Shown: in pieces, positions 5,775 through 15,046 of the stretch | Layout: each line of letters begins with the position of its first letter | Numbering within the stretch: the first letter of the stretch is position 1 | NCBI GenBank assembly: GCA_031269465.1 | Contig: JAISZB010000020.1 | Span: forward strand, 1-32,775 | Direction: 5' to 3' | DNA from: Clostridiales bacterium | Lineage (GTDB): Bacteria > Bacillota > Clostridia > Lachnospirales > WQUN01 | DNA: 32,775 nucleotides | Made by a program: the position numbers and the translations under genes | The notes under the pieces: generated by a model | Database searches by the model: none | What the model was told of the DNA's origin: nothing | What the model saw: the letters and a program-made list of their open reading frames with translations, nothing else

Positions 5775-8699
5775 TCAGCATTTTTTTCGAGTTAACCAAA
5801 CACCTTCGTCTGTATTATTTTTGTTAGCATCCTTTATTTTATAATTTCTCAAAAGCTTCTCAGAACTTTCCCTGCCAATTGAAACTACAAGGGCATTCAA
5901 CAATCTATTTTCTTCTTTTGTAGCTTTCTCTGTGGATACCGAGCAAACCGCTGCCGCTTCCATGATTATCCCTGAAACGGGAAGTGATAACCCACCTGTA
6001 AGAGGCGTTAACGCTATTCCCGCAGGGATGGCGGCGATTGCCAATAAAGCAAGTGATATTGAAGCAAACGTCGGAGTTCTGGCAGGGACATTCATACATT
6101 TACGTATTATTTCGCCCAATTCACCTTTTACAAAAAAGTCTTTCATACCGCCGTCCACAGCGTTAGCAACTTGATTAATATTGTCAGCACAAGGAAGACC
6201 CTTTTCATCTATGGAGGGATAACCATTTAGCTCACTCATTATATTCGTTCTCAACGCATCTAATTGACGCTTGGCGCTTTTTGGAGACTTACTGGACTTC
6301 AACTCGTCTAGGTCGACACAGCACAAAGCTCTTGAAAGCTTCTCCGCGTTTAAATTTCCACTTGAAAACAGATTGTTTGGCGCAGGAAGGTCTTGCGATG
6401 CAGACTTGAGAAGCTTCCCTAAGTCGCTTTTTTCAGAAACATCATATGCACATCCAGGGTTTTCATTTGCAAAGGATTTTAAAGCATCTAATTCGCCTTG
6501 CAAATTATTATCAGAGGCTTCTGCAACGCTCATCAACTGGGAAACAACCGGACTCGTTTCATTCAGCGTCGGCGTCACCTTTTTAATATACTCATAATGT
6601 GTGTCAGGACGGAATGAATGCCTCTTTTGGTAGGTTGTGGGCGTCTGATCATTCTTTTTTGTATTTGAAAACTGTTTCTGCGCAGATTTTTGCTGAGCCT
6701 CTGTCAGCGGTACAAAATCGGCAAAGCCACCTTGCTGATGGAGTATTTCATCTGATATATGATCCGCCAATCCTTGTATTTCATTTTGCACAAAACTCTG
6801 CATATTCGCTTCAGGGCTTCCTCCCTGTAGCTGTCTGCCAATGGAGTCTTTGAGTCTAAAAGCTTTTAATGATTTCGCAAGCTCTATCAATAGTACAACA
6901 GGTATTTGTATTCCTGTTGCTCCCATCACCAAAATAGTAATCAATTCACCTATTTCGATAAAATCCCGCAATGAGGAAGAAACCTTTTTAATGGCAGCCG
7001 CAAAAAAATCAAATAGCTTTGGAAAGTCTGATCTGGTAGGTACAGCTCCCGTTTTAATTTTATCAGGAGGGTAATTATTGGAGAATTGCTCGATTTCATC
7101 ATACAATTGCTGTAAATCACGGTCGCTCTTGTAATTGTCACATACTTGCCTGACGGCTTCGTCGGCTGCGATATGTTTCTTTGCAGGGGTATCCGTGAGC
7201 AATTGAGACACGGGAGCTTTATCTGCATATTCCCTAAATTTCTCCGGGAGTTTAGGAATCATTTCTCGCACTCTATTAAGCGCATTATTATCCGCTTGCT
7301 GCGTTCGCAGAATTTGTTCTTTTGCAAGCGCCAAATCTTTCGAGTTTCCTTCTTGCACCAAGTTTTTGGCAATCGGATTTGAAGCGTTTGGGCTAAAAAC
7401 GTCGTTAATAATTTCAGAGCCAAGTTTTTCAATTTTATCGTTCATAAAACTTTTAACCTTATCTTGGGTGCTTTTCTCTGATTTGTCATCGCCAGAATTT
7501 GCGTCGCTCCCGCTCAGTCCGATTTGAGCGTTAGCAAAATCCTTTAATGCGCTACTAAGCTTAATGTTTTCTAAAATAGACTTTAGAGGTAAAACCCATG
7601 CGCCGGGAATGGCGCCTGACGCAAGAGCTCCAACTGCAGTACCTATTCCTGCCAGTATAAGCTTTTTTGTTTCAGGCTTGCAATTGCGCGCATAAGCCAG
7701 TGACTTTTTAAAACCACCTGATAGTAAAGAACCCAACTTTTTGAATTTGTCTTTTGTTGAAATATCGCCATTGTTGTTAGGAGTTTGCAGAAAAGTTTCA
7801 ATTTCATTATTTAGCTTTTCAATATCTTTAGGCGAGCTGAATTCTTCAAGAACCTTTTCCGTTGCAGCATTGGCGTTGTCAATTAAGGCGGCGTCAGAAC
7901 CGGCTTGAGAAGCTTTGGTCATTCCTCCGGCAGTTTCAGTACTAAGTGCGCCGTCGCTGCTTCCTGATGCTTCCAAGCTATTTGATGTGTCATATGACAC
8001 CCCCAACTCGTTTAAAGCGCTTTCTGAGGAAGCTTTTGCCAAATTGGAGAACTCGTTGATACTGCTTTCTGTCAAAGCATTGACCTTTCTATTCATCTCG
8101 TCGAATTTTTCTAATATGACAGGCGTAACATTACGCAAATACTCAAATGACTCCTTGAAGCTTGTGAATTGTGATTTGAACAAAGTATCCAGCGATATAA
8201 ATAAAAGGTTATTTTCTTTTAATTCTGTGATTTTTAAGACAGCCTGGCTCTCAATCTCTTCCGTACCTATTATTAGAGTATCAATAATATCTTCAAGCTG
8301 TTTGATTTTTTCTTGCTCCATAGTTGGACGTTCGGTGGGCACACTTATATCTTCCGGATTTATCAAAATGCCAATCATAGAATCCCGCAACAATTGCTCA
8401 TAAGACTCAGCAACCTCAACCGCGCCGCTGCCCGCGTGCATAGCCTTGGCAATGTAAGAAAAAGATAAGCTTTGTTCCATCCACTCATTAAACTGCAGCT
8501 TCAGTCCGTCCTCTACAGAATTACATGCATAGTTAAGGCAGAGGTTGCAAACATCCAGCATAGCCTTATACCGAATTGCTTCGACAAGATCGTACATGCT
8601 GTTTCTCAGATTATTTATTATTGATTGCAGTTGGCTGATAACATCATCGCTTAGTTTTATTGCTTCATTAATATCTTCTTCTCTTAAGCTGAAACGCAT
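5775..8699 (-). CDS. 974-aa putative translocated effector/substrate with three hydrophobic modules
   Basis: ATG 8699 with AGAGGGA five bases upstream. I recognise no family. Residues 1-130 match the N-terminus of the 247-aa neighbour: MRFSLREEDI, then NEWMEQSLSFSYIAKAMHAG (W73) and PTERP (121-125). Residues 130-240 look coiled-coil. Three similar blocks follow, each an amphipathic lead, a hydrophobic glycine/alanine-rich hairpin and a charged helix: about 315-435 (hydrophobic 346-375, KKLILAGIGTAVGALASGAI), 555-655 (584-610, ELITILVMGATGIQIPVVLL), and 845-950 (879-917, ASISLALLAIAAIPAGIALT). The linkers are polar. There is no Sec signal. Residues 1-130 look like a secretion/recognition module, and the repeated hairpins suggest membrane insertion (pore, toxin or translocon component). 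It is last in the operon, 88 bases after the ATPase gene. Codon use looks AT-rich like its three partners. Confidence 0.7.
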   Translation of the reverse strand: MRFSLREEDINEAIKLSDDVISQLQSIINNLRNSMYDLVEAIRYKAMLDVCNLCLNYACNSVEDGLKLQFNEWMEQSLSFSYIAKAMHAGSGAVEVAESYEQLLRDSMIGILINPEDISVPTERPTMEQEKIKQLEDIIDTLIIGTEEIESQAVLKITELKENNLLFISLDTLFKSQFTSFKESFEYLRNVTPVILEKFDEMNRKVNALTESSINEFSNLAKASSESALNELGVSYDTSNSLEASGSSDGALSTETAGGMTKASQAGSDAALIDNANAATEKVLEEFSSPKDIEKLNNEIETFLQTPNNNGDISTKDKFKKLGSLLSGGFKKSLAYARNCKPETKKLILAGIGTAVGALASGAIPGAWVLPLKSILENIKLSSALKDFANAQIGLSGSDANSGDDKSEKSTQDKVKSFMNDKIEKLGSEIINDVFSPNASNPIAKNLVQEGNSKDLALAKEQILRTQQADNNALNRVREMIPKLPEKFREYADKAPVSQLLTDTPAKKHIAADEAVRQVCDNYKSDRDLQQLYDEIEQFSNNYPPDKIKTGAVPTRSDFPKLFDFFAAAIKKVSSSLRDFIEIGELITILVMGATGIQIPVVLLIELAKSLKAFRLKDSIGRQLQGGSPEANMQSFVQNEIQGLADHISDEILHQQGGFADFVPLTEAQQKSAQKQFSNTKKNDQTPTTYQKRHSFRPDTHYEYIKKVTPTLNETSPVVSQLMSVAEASDNNLQGELDALKSFANENPGCAYDVSEKSDLGKLLKSASQDLPAPNNLFSSGNLNAEKLSRALCCVDLDELKSSKSPKSAKRQLDALRTNIMSELNGYPSIDEKGLPCADNINQVANAVDGGMKDFFVKGELGEIIRKCMNVPARTPTFASISLALLAIAAIPAGIALTPLTGGLSLPVSGIIMEAAAVCSVSTEKATKEENRLLNALVVSIGRESSEKLLRNYKIKDANKNNTDEGVWLTRKKC

Positions 8700-8787
8700 T
8701 TGAATCCCTCTTCTCGAATTATGTGCTTTTGACTATTTGCAAGGCTTGGCATAATGACTTTTATGAGCCCTAAAAGCCAAATCTCAA

Positions 8788-11031
8788 CTATGAGTCAAAA
8801 TCCAACTCGGGAACATCATTTTCCGCAAATTTCACCCTGAATTTTTTGAATGCGCGTTCCACTTCCATATTGCAAATCTTAAAATCAAAAGCAAGGGAGC
8901 TTTCCTCTTTTTTTGTGTAATTAAGTCTATATCTTGCATAGATACGTTCATCCTGTGCGTTTATAAATAAGTAATTGCAATTTTTGAAGCATTCTGATAT
9001 ATCATCATCGGTGCAAGAAATGATTATAAAAAGAATGTTGTATTCCATGCTGTCGCGCATTGCGCTAAGTAAAGAGCTTTTAACGCTTTTGATACCCTCA
9101 ATGCCTTCCGCCCCAATAATCCAAAAAATTTTTCTGGGAAACTCAGCATTTTCAAATTTCACATAGCTTTCAAGGCGGCTTGAAATAATCTTGCGGAAAT
9201 TTGGGTCAAGATCAGTCAATGTTTTCATTTTTTGCAGGGCCTCGTTCATGGTTTTACAACTGTCAAAGAGTCTTTTTATCTCGCTATCTGAAAGCTGTGT
9301 GTCAATGTTTTTTTTATTCTCCGACGGCAAGGAAGGAACAATGCTTTGTTTAATCTTAATAATAGCTTCAGATGGTTTTTTGACGGTTTTTACAAGCTTC
9401 CTCCACTCAAAATCCCTTATCATGGCAGGGAGGATGGAATCACCCAGTGTGTCGAATCTGCCTGCTTCCAAATTATCTCCAAATTCATTTTTCAAATCAG
9501 GATAAATCATATTTACTATTTCATTGCGCGAAATAACGGAATGCTTATATTCTTGAGTAGAGTTCATAAAATTGGTGGCAAGTAGCTTTAAAATATATGC
9601 CGCGTCTAATGGTCTTGTACAGATAGCGCCGATATTGCTTTTTTTCCCCTTTTCAATGAAAAAACTTTCATAGTCGTTAATTTTATTTTTGTATACAACT
9701 GAGAATCCCAAAATAATACAGTCCATCAAACTCTTTTTAGCATTGAGAATATTCTTAGTTTGTTTCGCTATTAATTCATTGTTCCTAAGTTCTTTAAGAG
9801 TTTCTATATTCGTAGTTGAGTCTTCGTCGTAATACTTATGAACCTTTCCATAACCCATTTTTTTTGCCTGTGCCGCAAGCATTTTTAAATAATCCGCAAA
9901 ATCATTGACGGGTTCGCCGTCTTCGCCAATAAGCGGCTCCCCATCTTTAGTTTTTTTGTCGTCATTATCAATAAAAGGTACCTTGTACTTGACATTATCA
10001 TCTTTTGCACCTGATTTCGTATTTACGAAGCAAAAACCTTTTTCAAACAATTCAGAGGCAGCCAAGTTTCCTAATACCATAGAAGAAACTTCAGCATCGC
10101 ACGGCAACGCAAAACGCGCCTTAAAATTGGCAAAGACTTTCCCGCTGAGAGTACCGGACATTTCCTGGCTTGCAAATAAAAGATGAAACCCTGTTGCGCG
10201 CCCAAGCTTAGTAATCATTGTCAGCAGTTCCTCAATACGCATTCTTTCTCTATTTGTAGCCTCTAAAAATAATTGTTGAAATTCGTCGACCAACAGAAGC
10301 ACTCTCGGCAAAACAACGTCATATTTCTCCCGAAATCCTGAAATGTTAGTCAGCCCAAGTTTTTGGAACAATAATTGCCTTGTTTCCATACATTTTACTA
10401 TATACTCCAGCAGCGACACAACATATCTTATCTCGCTCGTTGCCGCGCATGCGCACAAATGAGGAGCGACTCTACTTTCAGGAGTTGCATAGCGGCTTAA
10501 TTCCACCTTTTTAAAGTCCGCCAAATAAAGATTCAGCTCCCACGGCGGATATTCTGTAAGCATATTTAAAATCAAAACATTGAGAAAAACAGATTTGCCT
10601 GCGCCGGTGCGCCCTACAACCAAACCATGCACGGAATTATCCCCTAAAGTCACTCCGTCAACACGGGCGCCATCGCCTTCGACCAAACCCGGTCTAAGGT
10701 TTATCCCTTTATCGGTACGGTTAAACCAAATTCCGCCATCAGGCCTAGTTTTTATAGGTAAACGTTTGAAACATTCTTTGATTTTCCTAAATGTTTTGTC
10801 ATTTTCTATGGAATCAATTCCATCTGCCAATTGTCCTATAAAATCTATCGGTTCTTGACATATGACAATTTCATCTTTTTCTGTATATTGAACAGGCTTT
10901 ATTTCGCTTTTATATAAAGATGAATCCTTGTTGCTTAACGCCTTCATCAAACGCTCCACATATTTCTTATAGTGGAGCATTTTTTCTTCTTTATCTATTT
11001 GTATTAGTTCGTCGACAGAAAAAAGATCCAT
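8788..11031 (-). CDS. Soluble FtsK/SpoIIIE-type ATPase (type VII-like motor)
   Basis: 747 residues from ATG 11031, with GAGGTG upstream and only 11 bases after the preceding stop. Residues 1-115 form a non-membrane N-terminal domain. Residues 116-330 are an FtsK/HerA motor: Walker A GRTGAGKS (140-147), Walker B RVLLLVDEF (D249, E250), and LLFASQ (284-289) as the sensor strand. Residues 420-747 look like a second, degenerate motor: RKIFWIIGAEGI sits where Walker B would be, NILFIIISC follows as a sensor-like strand, and there is no P-loop. A tandem motor with one dead copy recalls EssC/EccC of type VII secretion, but there are no FHA or transmembrane segments here. The membrane part may be supplied by the 733-aa protein. 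Family role: ATP-driven translocation of protein or DNA. The substrate is inferred from the neighbours. Confidence 0.85.
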   Translation of the reverse strand: MDLFSVDELIQIDKEEKMLHYKKYVERLMKALSNKDSSLYKSEIKPVQYTEKDEIVICQEPIDFIGQLADGIDSIENDKTFRKIKECFKRLPIKTRPDGGIWFNRTDKGINLRPGLVEGDGARVDGVTLGDNSVHGLVVGRTGAGKSVFLNVLILNMLTEYPPWELNLYLADFKKVELSRYATPESRVAPHLCACAATSEIRYVVSLLEYIVKCMETRQLLFQKLGLTNISGFREKYDVVLPRVLLLVDEFQQLFLEATNRERMRIEELLTMITKLGRATGFHLLFASQEMSGTLSGKVFANFKARFALPCDAEVSSMVLGNLAASELFEKGFCFVNTKSGAKDDNVKYKVPFIDNDDKKTKDGEPLIGEDGEPVNDFADYLKMLAAQAKKMGYGKVHKYYDEDSTTNIETLKELRNNELIAKQTKNILNAKKSLMDCIILGFSVVYKNKINDYESFFIEKGKKSNIGAICTRPLDAAYILKLLATNFMNSTQEYKHSVISRNEIVNMIYPDLKNEFGDNLEAGRFDTLGDSILPAMIRDFEWRKLVKTVKKPSEAIIKIKQSIVPSLPSENKKNIDTQLSDSEIKRLFDSCKTMNEALQKMKTLTDLDPNFRKIISSRLESYVKFENAEFPRKIFWIIGAEGIEGIKSVKSSLLSAMRDSMEYNILFIIISCTDDDISECFKNCNYLFINAQDERIYARYRLNYTKKEESSLAFDFKICNMEVERAFKKFRVKFAENDVPELDFDS

Positions 11032-11042
11032 TCAACGCACCT

Positions 11043-11786
11043 CTATTCCGAAAACAAATTTTCTATTTCTGCCATTAGTTCGTCACTAATGGTTACTGCA
11101 TTTGTCTGAGCCTTCGCTGCGATATTCTGAGCGGAGTATTGAGTTAGAGACACCATTTTACCCTCATCCTCGTTATACTGTTCAATAAGCGCTCTAACTG
11201 AATTTTCCGCAATCTTGCAAAAGGATTCGCTTAAAAATGACGATATAGCTGAAACAGGCGCTAATAATCCGCTTAGAGCAGAGTTTTCCTCCGCGCTTTT
11301 TTCAAAATTTGTTTTAGCGCTATCAGCTGTATCCTGTATGGCATCGGTTATGCTCTTAAGCTCTTCACCTAAATCCTCAAAATCTTGTTCAACTATTTCT
11401 GGTCGTTCTGTACCCTCTGTTGTTATCTCGTCAATTGGCTTCAAGTTTTCATTAATGCTTTCCAGTAAGCTTTGACCAAATGACGTAGCTACTTCTTCAG
11501 CATCCGCCCCGACGTGCCGGATTTTTGCAATATTTAGATACGATGCTTCTCCGTCATGCCATTCCTCGCATATTCTCTTGATTTCAGGTATTGCGTTGTC
11601 ATTATAATGATTAACAATATTTTGGCCATGCACCGCTATGGGGTTGTAATGTGTCTTATCCTTTTTATCGCGTATTCCTTGTATGAATTTTATCACATGC
11701 TCGTTCATCTCCGCTACAAACTCAGCAAATTGTCCATTCGCATTTCCTAAATCCTCTTCTGAAAAGCTGAACCTAAACTCTCCCAT
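11043..11786 (-). CDS. 247-aa WXG/LXG-like small helical protein
   Basis: ATG 11786 with AAGGAGCG eight bases upstream. All-alpha by composition. FRFSFSEEDL opens it; CEEWHDGEASYLNIAKIRHVG (W76) and TERPEI (126-131) follow. These are the same landmarks at nearly the same positions as in the 974-aa protein (W73, PTERP 121-125), so the first 130 residues are a shared domain. Residues 130-247 continue as coiled helices with a mildly hydrophobic stretch SALSGLLAPVSAISSFL (169-185). The helix-W-turn-helix look and the adjacent FtsK ATPase recall WXG100/LXG secretion partners, but W is followed by HDG/MEQ rather than xG, so it is at most a distant relative. Probable secreted partner, adaptor or structural subunit. 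Confidence 0.72.
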   Translation of the reverse strand: MGEFRFSFSEEDLGNANGQFAEFVAEMNEHVIKFIQGIRDKKDKTHYNPIAVHGQNIVNHYNDNAIPEIKRICEEWHDGEASYLNIAKIRHVGADAEEVATSFGQSLLESINENLKPIDEITTEGTERPEIVEQDFEDLGEELKSITDAIQDTADSAKTNFEKSAEENSALSGLLAPVSAISSFLSESFCKIAENSVRALIEQYNEDEGKMVSLTQYSAQNIAAKAQTNAVTISDELMAEIENLFSE

Positions 11787-12051
11787 TATTAACGCTCCTT
11801 TACTTATATAATATTTATTCTGAGTGAGCCAAACTCGCCGCCCTTTGGGCGCAAGGTTACAGAGCTCTTGATCCTTGCCTTAATACCTCTTCATTCTGAG
11901 GTCGAGATTTTAGGGCCTTTCAACTTAACCAGGCAATCCATTGCCTATATAAAGCCATAGTGTAGAAATATACAACTAATATCTAATTTTTTTGCGCAAA
12001 ATATCCAATAATAGATACGACATAATTACAACAAATGGCTTACTTGAATAA
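11787..12051 (-). promoter_or_regulatory. Leader of the 247-aa/ATPase/974-aa gene block
   Basis: 265 bases with no gene. On the minus strand TTTGGC, 17 bases, then TATATA end shortly before the AAGGAGCG ribosome site, a weak sigma-A-like promoter. A small stem CGCCC/GGGCG (around 11840-11854) lies just upstream of it. If the ISL3 relic at 12052-12600 cut the operon, this stretch would have to restart transcription. Confidence 0.3.
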
Positions 12052-12600
12052 TTGAGCCGCAGTTTCAAGAGCTTGGATCAGCATTCAGAGAAACGGTCTG
12101 CGCAGATAAGATTCAAACTCCCCGCCTGCGGGCGCGCTATCAATGAAGAAATCGCAGGGCTGGATTCAAGGCACCGAATTTCCAGCGTCATAGAGCTGTT
12201 TATTATGGAAAGCCTTTGCGCGGCCGCTAAGGGAGAAATTGCCAGGCAGACCGGAATAAGCGTTTCTTCTGCGGCGTATATTGCGAGACTGTACTCCGAA
12301 TGCATGAAAAGCAATATTGTTTCAAAAATCCGCAAGCCTCTCTATGGAAGGGCTATACGATAAATGGATTTTATTGGGTTCTAAACGCTATAAGCCATCA
12401 GGATGGCGCGAGAAATATAATGATGGAAATAGCAGAAAAAATGAAGATGTTGCACTTTATTAGCTAAAATTGCAAAATTTGGATTCAAGTCAGCATAGAT
12501 ATGAGGAAGCCTTTTAATAAAGTTGCGGATTCGAATCCAGACGCATGCATGGATCCTTTTCACGCTACTGAAAACGCGTCTAAGCCTTGAATATATTAGA
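12052..12600 (+). pseudogene. ISL3-family transposase relic
   Basis: An open frame to 12363 carries RFKLPACGRAINEEIAGLDSR (half of the zinc-finger) and RISSVIELFIMESLCAAAKG, EIARQTGISVSSAAYIARLY, the helix-turn-helix of ISL3 transposases. After 12363 the frame is lost. Bases 12468-12590 still align with the ISL3 catalytic region at 30690-30825 (CATAGATATGAG, GCATGGATCCTTTTCACGC, GCCTTGAA). The start is a TTG without a good ribosome site. It lies on the plus strand between two minus-strand genes of the FtsK locus, so it is an insertion relic. The catalytic DDE region is decayed beyond function. Confidence 0.65.
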
Positions 12601-12764
12601 AAAACTGCTTATTTAGCTGAAAGAAGAAGGCGCGAAGGATATAGTTGCAGCTTAAGCAATATTCACTAACTTGCGCATAATATGATAATGCATATTTTGG
12701 CAATGCCATAGGGATGCTATGCTCTTTTGGAAAATTCCTCGGTTAAAGTTGAAAGATCCAGATT

Positions 12765-14966
12765 TTATTCATCAAACGTAAGGTTTTTTAGGCGATCAAC
12801 TGCAGGCTTCAAGTCATATGGAATTATGTACCCATCTGACAAAAAATCCTTATTTAGGTCAATTAAATAGCAGTTTTTGTTTTTTTCAATTTCCGCATAC
12901 AATTCTAACAGATATTTATTTGCGACTGATTTCATTTTTTCAACATCATCAACTTCTTGCTTCTTCAGAAAAATGATGGGAAGTATTCCGTAATCATTAT
13001 TATTACGAAATAAAGGCGGTAATGCTTTATCCTTTAATAATTCATTAGCTTCAAACAGCAGGAGTATATTGTATTTAGCAGGGGAATCTTCTCTTTTGTA
13101 TCGTTCGATATTGTCTTGTTCTATTTGTTTTCTGTTTCTGCCTTCCTCGGTTAAGGTTTTGAGCAACTCACTCGCCTTGCCCTGCTCTGTCAACACATCC
13201 AGTATCCTAACCTTTTCATGCTTAAGCGGACTATCAGACAAAAAAGCTCCATTATAGAATAAATCTACAAAATGCATCTTGCAGAGTCCCATGGTGTTAA
13301 TCAGAACAGCCCACTGAGTCAAAGCTTTTAGAAACTCCCTCATAGAGGTTTTAAATTTTTCCTTATTGTCAAAAGTATCGCTGGCATCGTATAGAAATAA
13401 TATCGACTCCATATGATGTTGAACTGCAACCATTTTCGCCGGCTCATTGTTGATACTATTAGAAAAGCCCAACGTATAATAATCGTCAAACTTATAGTTC
13501 ATAGGCTTAAACGAAGGATCTATCTTTGCATTTTCAGCGTTTTTACAAATCTCCACTTGTTCTTTTATTTGATTTTCTAACTCCAGTATCTTTATATTGC
13601 CAGCTTTAATATTCTGATCTAATTTGTCAATATTTGCCTGCAAAACCATTGCCTCTGCGTTAACTTCATTTTCAAAATCACTTTTAAGTTTTTGAAGTTC
13701 TTTAGACAGCTTTTCTTTTTGTTCATTTCGGAATGCGTTAAATGTATCAGTTGCTAAGGTCTGGCTTGTGTTTTTATACGCATTCTCCAAATCTGCCAGC
13801 GTCTTTTCTGCAACTTCAACATCCTCTGTAGATTTTTTAACTTCGGTTTCAAGCTTTGCGACTTGAGCCAACGCAGTCTCTTTTCTTTTTCCAGCTTCCG
13901 CACGCACTCTTTCAATAAAATGCTCCAAGCTTTCTCCGGATTCTTCCATTTGTTTTTTTACTAAATAAGTGGATATTTCTTTAATTACAGAATCAGTACT
14001 TGATACAAAATAATATGAAACAGTTAAATCAATAATATAGTTTTTCAAACGCAATTTAGAAATGAGATTAATGCAAGCAATCACGACTAACGATAAAGCA
14101 ACAAGCCCGATAACTCCGACAACAATATAAGCTATATATCCAATAATCTTTGAGAGGATGTATAGCAATAATATAATCAGAATCGCTGCATAGCCGATTC
14201 TAAGCAAAGTTTTTTTCGGGTTCCTCATTCTATCGAAAAACTTAGGAAAGATTATTCTCTTTAAAGCTGGCCCAACAGTATTTATAAGAACTCTCCGTGT
14301 TACATCGGCGGCTTCAGCTAAGTGTTCCTGTTGGATTCCTTTAATTTTCCTTTTTCTTTCTAATTTCTTTCCTAAAAGCGCTTGGCCTACTTCATAAAAG
14401 TCTTTTCCTTCTAAAGTTTGAGCTGTATCCTCAATTTTTTGTTTTCCTTTACCGCCATATAACCCATCAAACGAGTTAAAGCATTCAAAGATATGGTTGG
14501 AGTCCGAAATAATTTTTGAAAACTTAGCTCTTGCGTTTTTACACTCCTCTAAAAATTGGATCGTGTTCTCAATGTTAAATTCGGTGGCAACATCCGCTGA
14601 CTTATTAGCAGAGTCTAACTCTTGTAATGATTCGGCGAGCATACTCGCAAATTCATCGCAAGTTTTCTTCTTAATGTCAAGTTCACTTTGAGCAATCCTT
14701 TTTTTATCGTTATAGTCCTTTTCGTTGCTTCTAACAAGCGATTTTCGATATTCTTCAGTGTCGGAATCGATTCTTTGGTTTATAAAAGTGTCTTCATCAA
14801 ACTTTTTACTTCTTACTTCAGCAAACTTTTTTTCTTCCTCCAGCTTTGATTTTTGGTCATTTTTGCAACTAGCTTCGGTATTGCTTTTATCCCAGCGCAA
14901 TTCTTCAAAGCGGTCGTAAACTCTCTTGTACATAACCCGCGCATTTTCTTTTTTTTCTTCTCCCAC
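12765..14966 (-). CDS. 733-aa coiled-coil membrane protein with degenerate FtsK-like C-terminus
   Basis: GTG start at 14966 (GTGGGAGAAGAA) after GGGGGA. It is the first gene behind a near-consensus promoter at 15047-15075. Residues 1-125 are a highly charged coiled coil and 126-250 helical. Two adjacent transmembrane helices occupy about 256-275 and 276-303 (YAAILIILLLYILSKIIGYI region). Residues 330-480 are a second long coiled coil, and 490-733 a globular domain. In that domain SILFLYDASDTFDNKEKF occupies the place of a P-loop, YNILLLFEANELL resembles a Walker B strand without DE, and YGILPIIFLKKQ resembles the sensor strand. It may be an inactive FtsK-like partner docking the soluble ATPase to the membrane. 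That reading is inference. No family name is claimed. Confidence 0.72.
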   Translation of the reverse strand: MGEEKKENARVMYKRVYDRFEELRWDKSNTEASCKNDQKSKLEEEKKFAEVRSKKFDEDTFINQRIDSDTEEYRKSLVRSNEKDYNDKKRIAQSELDIKKKTCDEFASMLAESLQELDSANKSADVATEFNIENTIQFLEECKNARAKFSKIISDSNHIFECFNSFDGLYGGKGKQKIEDTAQTLEGKDFYEVGQALLGKKLERKRKIKGIQQEHLAEAADVTRRVLINTVGPALKRIIFPKFFDRMRNPKKTLLRIGYAAILIILLLYILSKIIGYIAYIVVGVIGLVALSLVVIACINLISKLRLKNYIIDLTVSYYFVSSTDSVIKEISTYLVKKQMEESGESLEHFIERVRAEAGKRKETALAQVAKLETEVKKSTEDVEVAEKTLADLENAYKNTSQTLATDTFNAFRNEQKEKLSKELQKLKSDFENEVNAEAMVLQANIDKLDQNIKAGNIKILELENQIKEQVEICKNAENAKIDPSFKPMNYKFDDYYTLGFSNSINNEPAKMVAVQHHMESILFLYDASDTFDNKEKFKTSMREFLKALTQWAVLINTMGLCKMHFVDLFYNGAFLSDSPLKHEKVRILDVLTEQGKASELLKTLTEEGRNRKQIEQDNIERYKREDSPAKYNILLLFEANELLKDKALPPLFRNNNDYGILPIIFLKKQEVDDVEKMKSVANKYLLELYAEIEKNKNCYLIDLNKDFLSDGYIIPYDLKPAVDRLKNLTFDE

Positions 14967-15046
14967 GAAACATCCCCCATATTAAGGTGTTATCCACTAA
15001 TAAAATAGGCCTGAACTCATTTTTTCTCACTGTATGATATTTAGTC

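Noticed and set aside
12520..12545. GCGGATTCGAATCCAGACGC resembling a tRNA T-arm
   Set aside because: No acceptor or anticodon arm; it aligns with the ISL3 relic at 30.8 kb.
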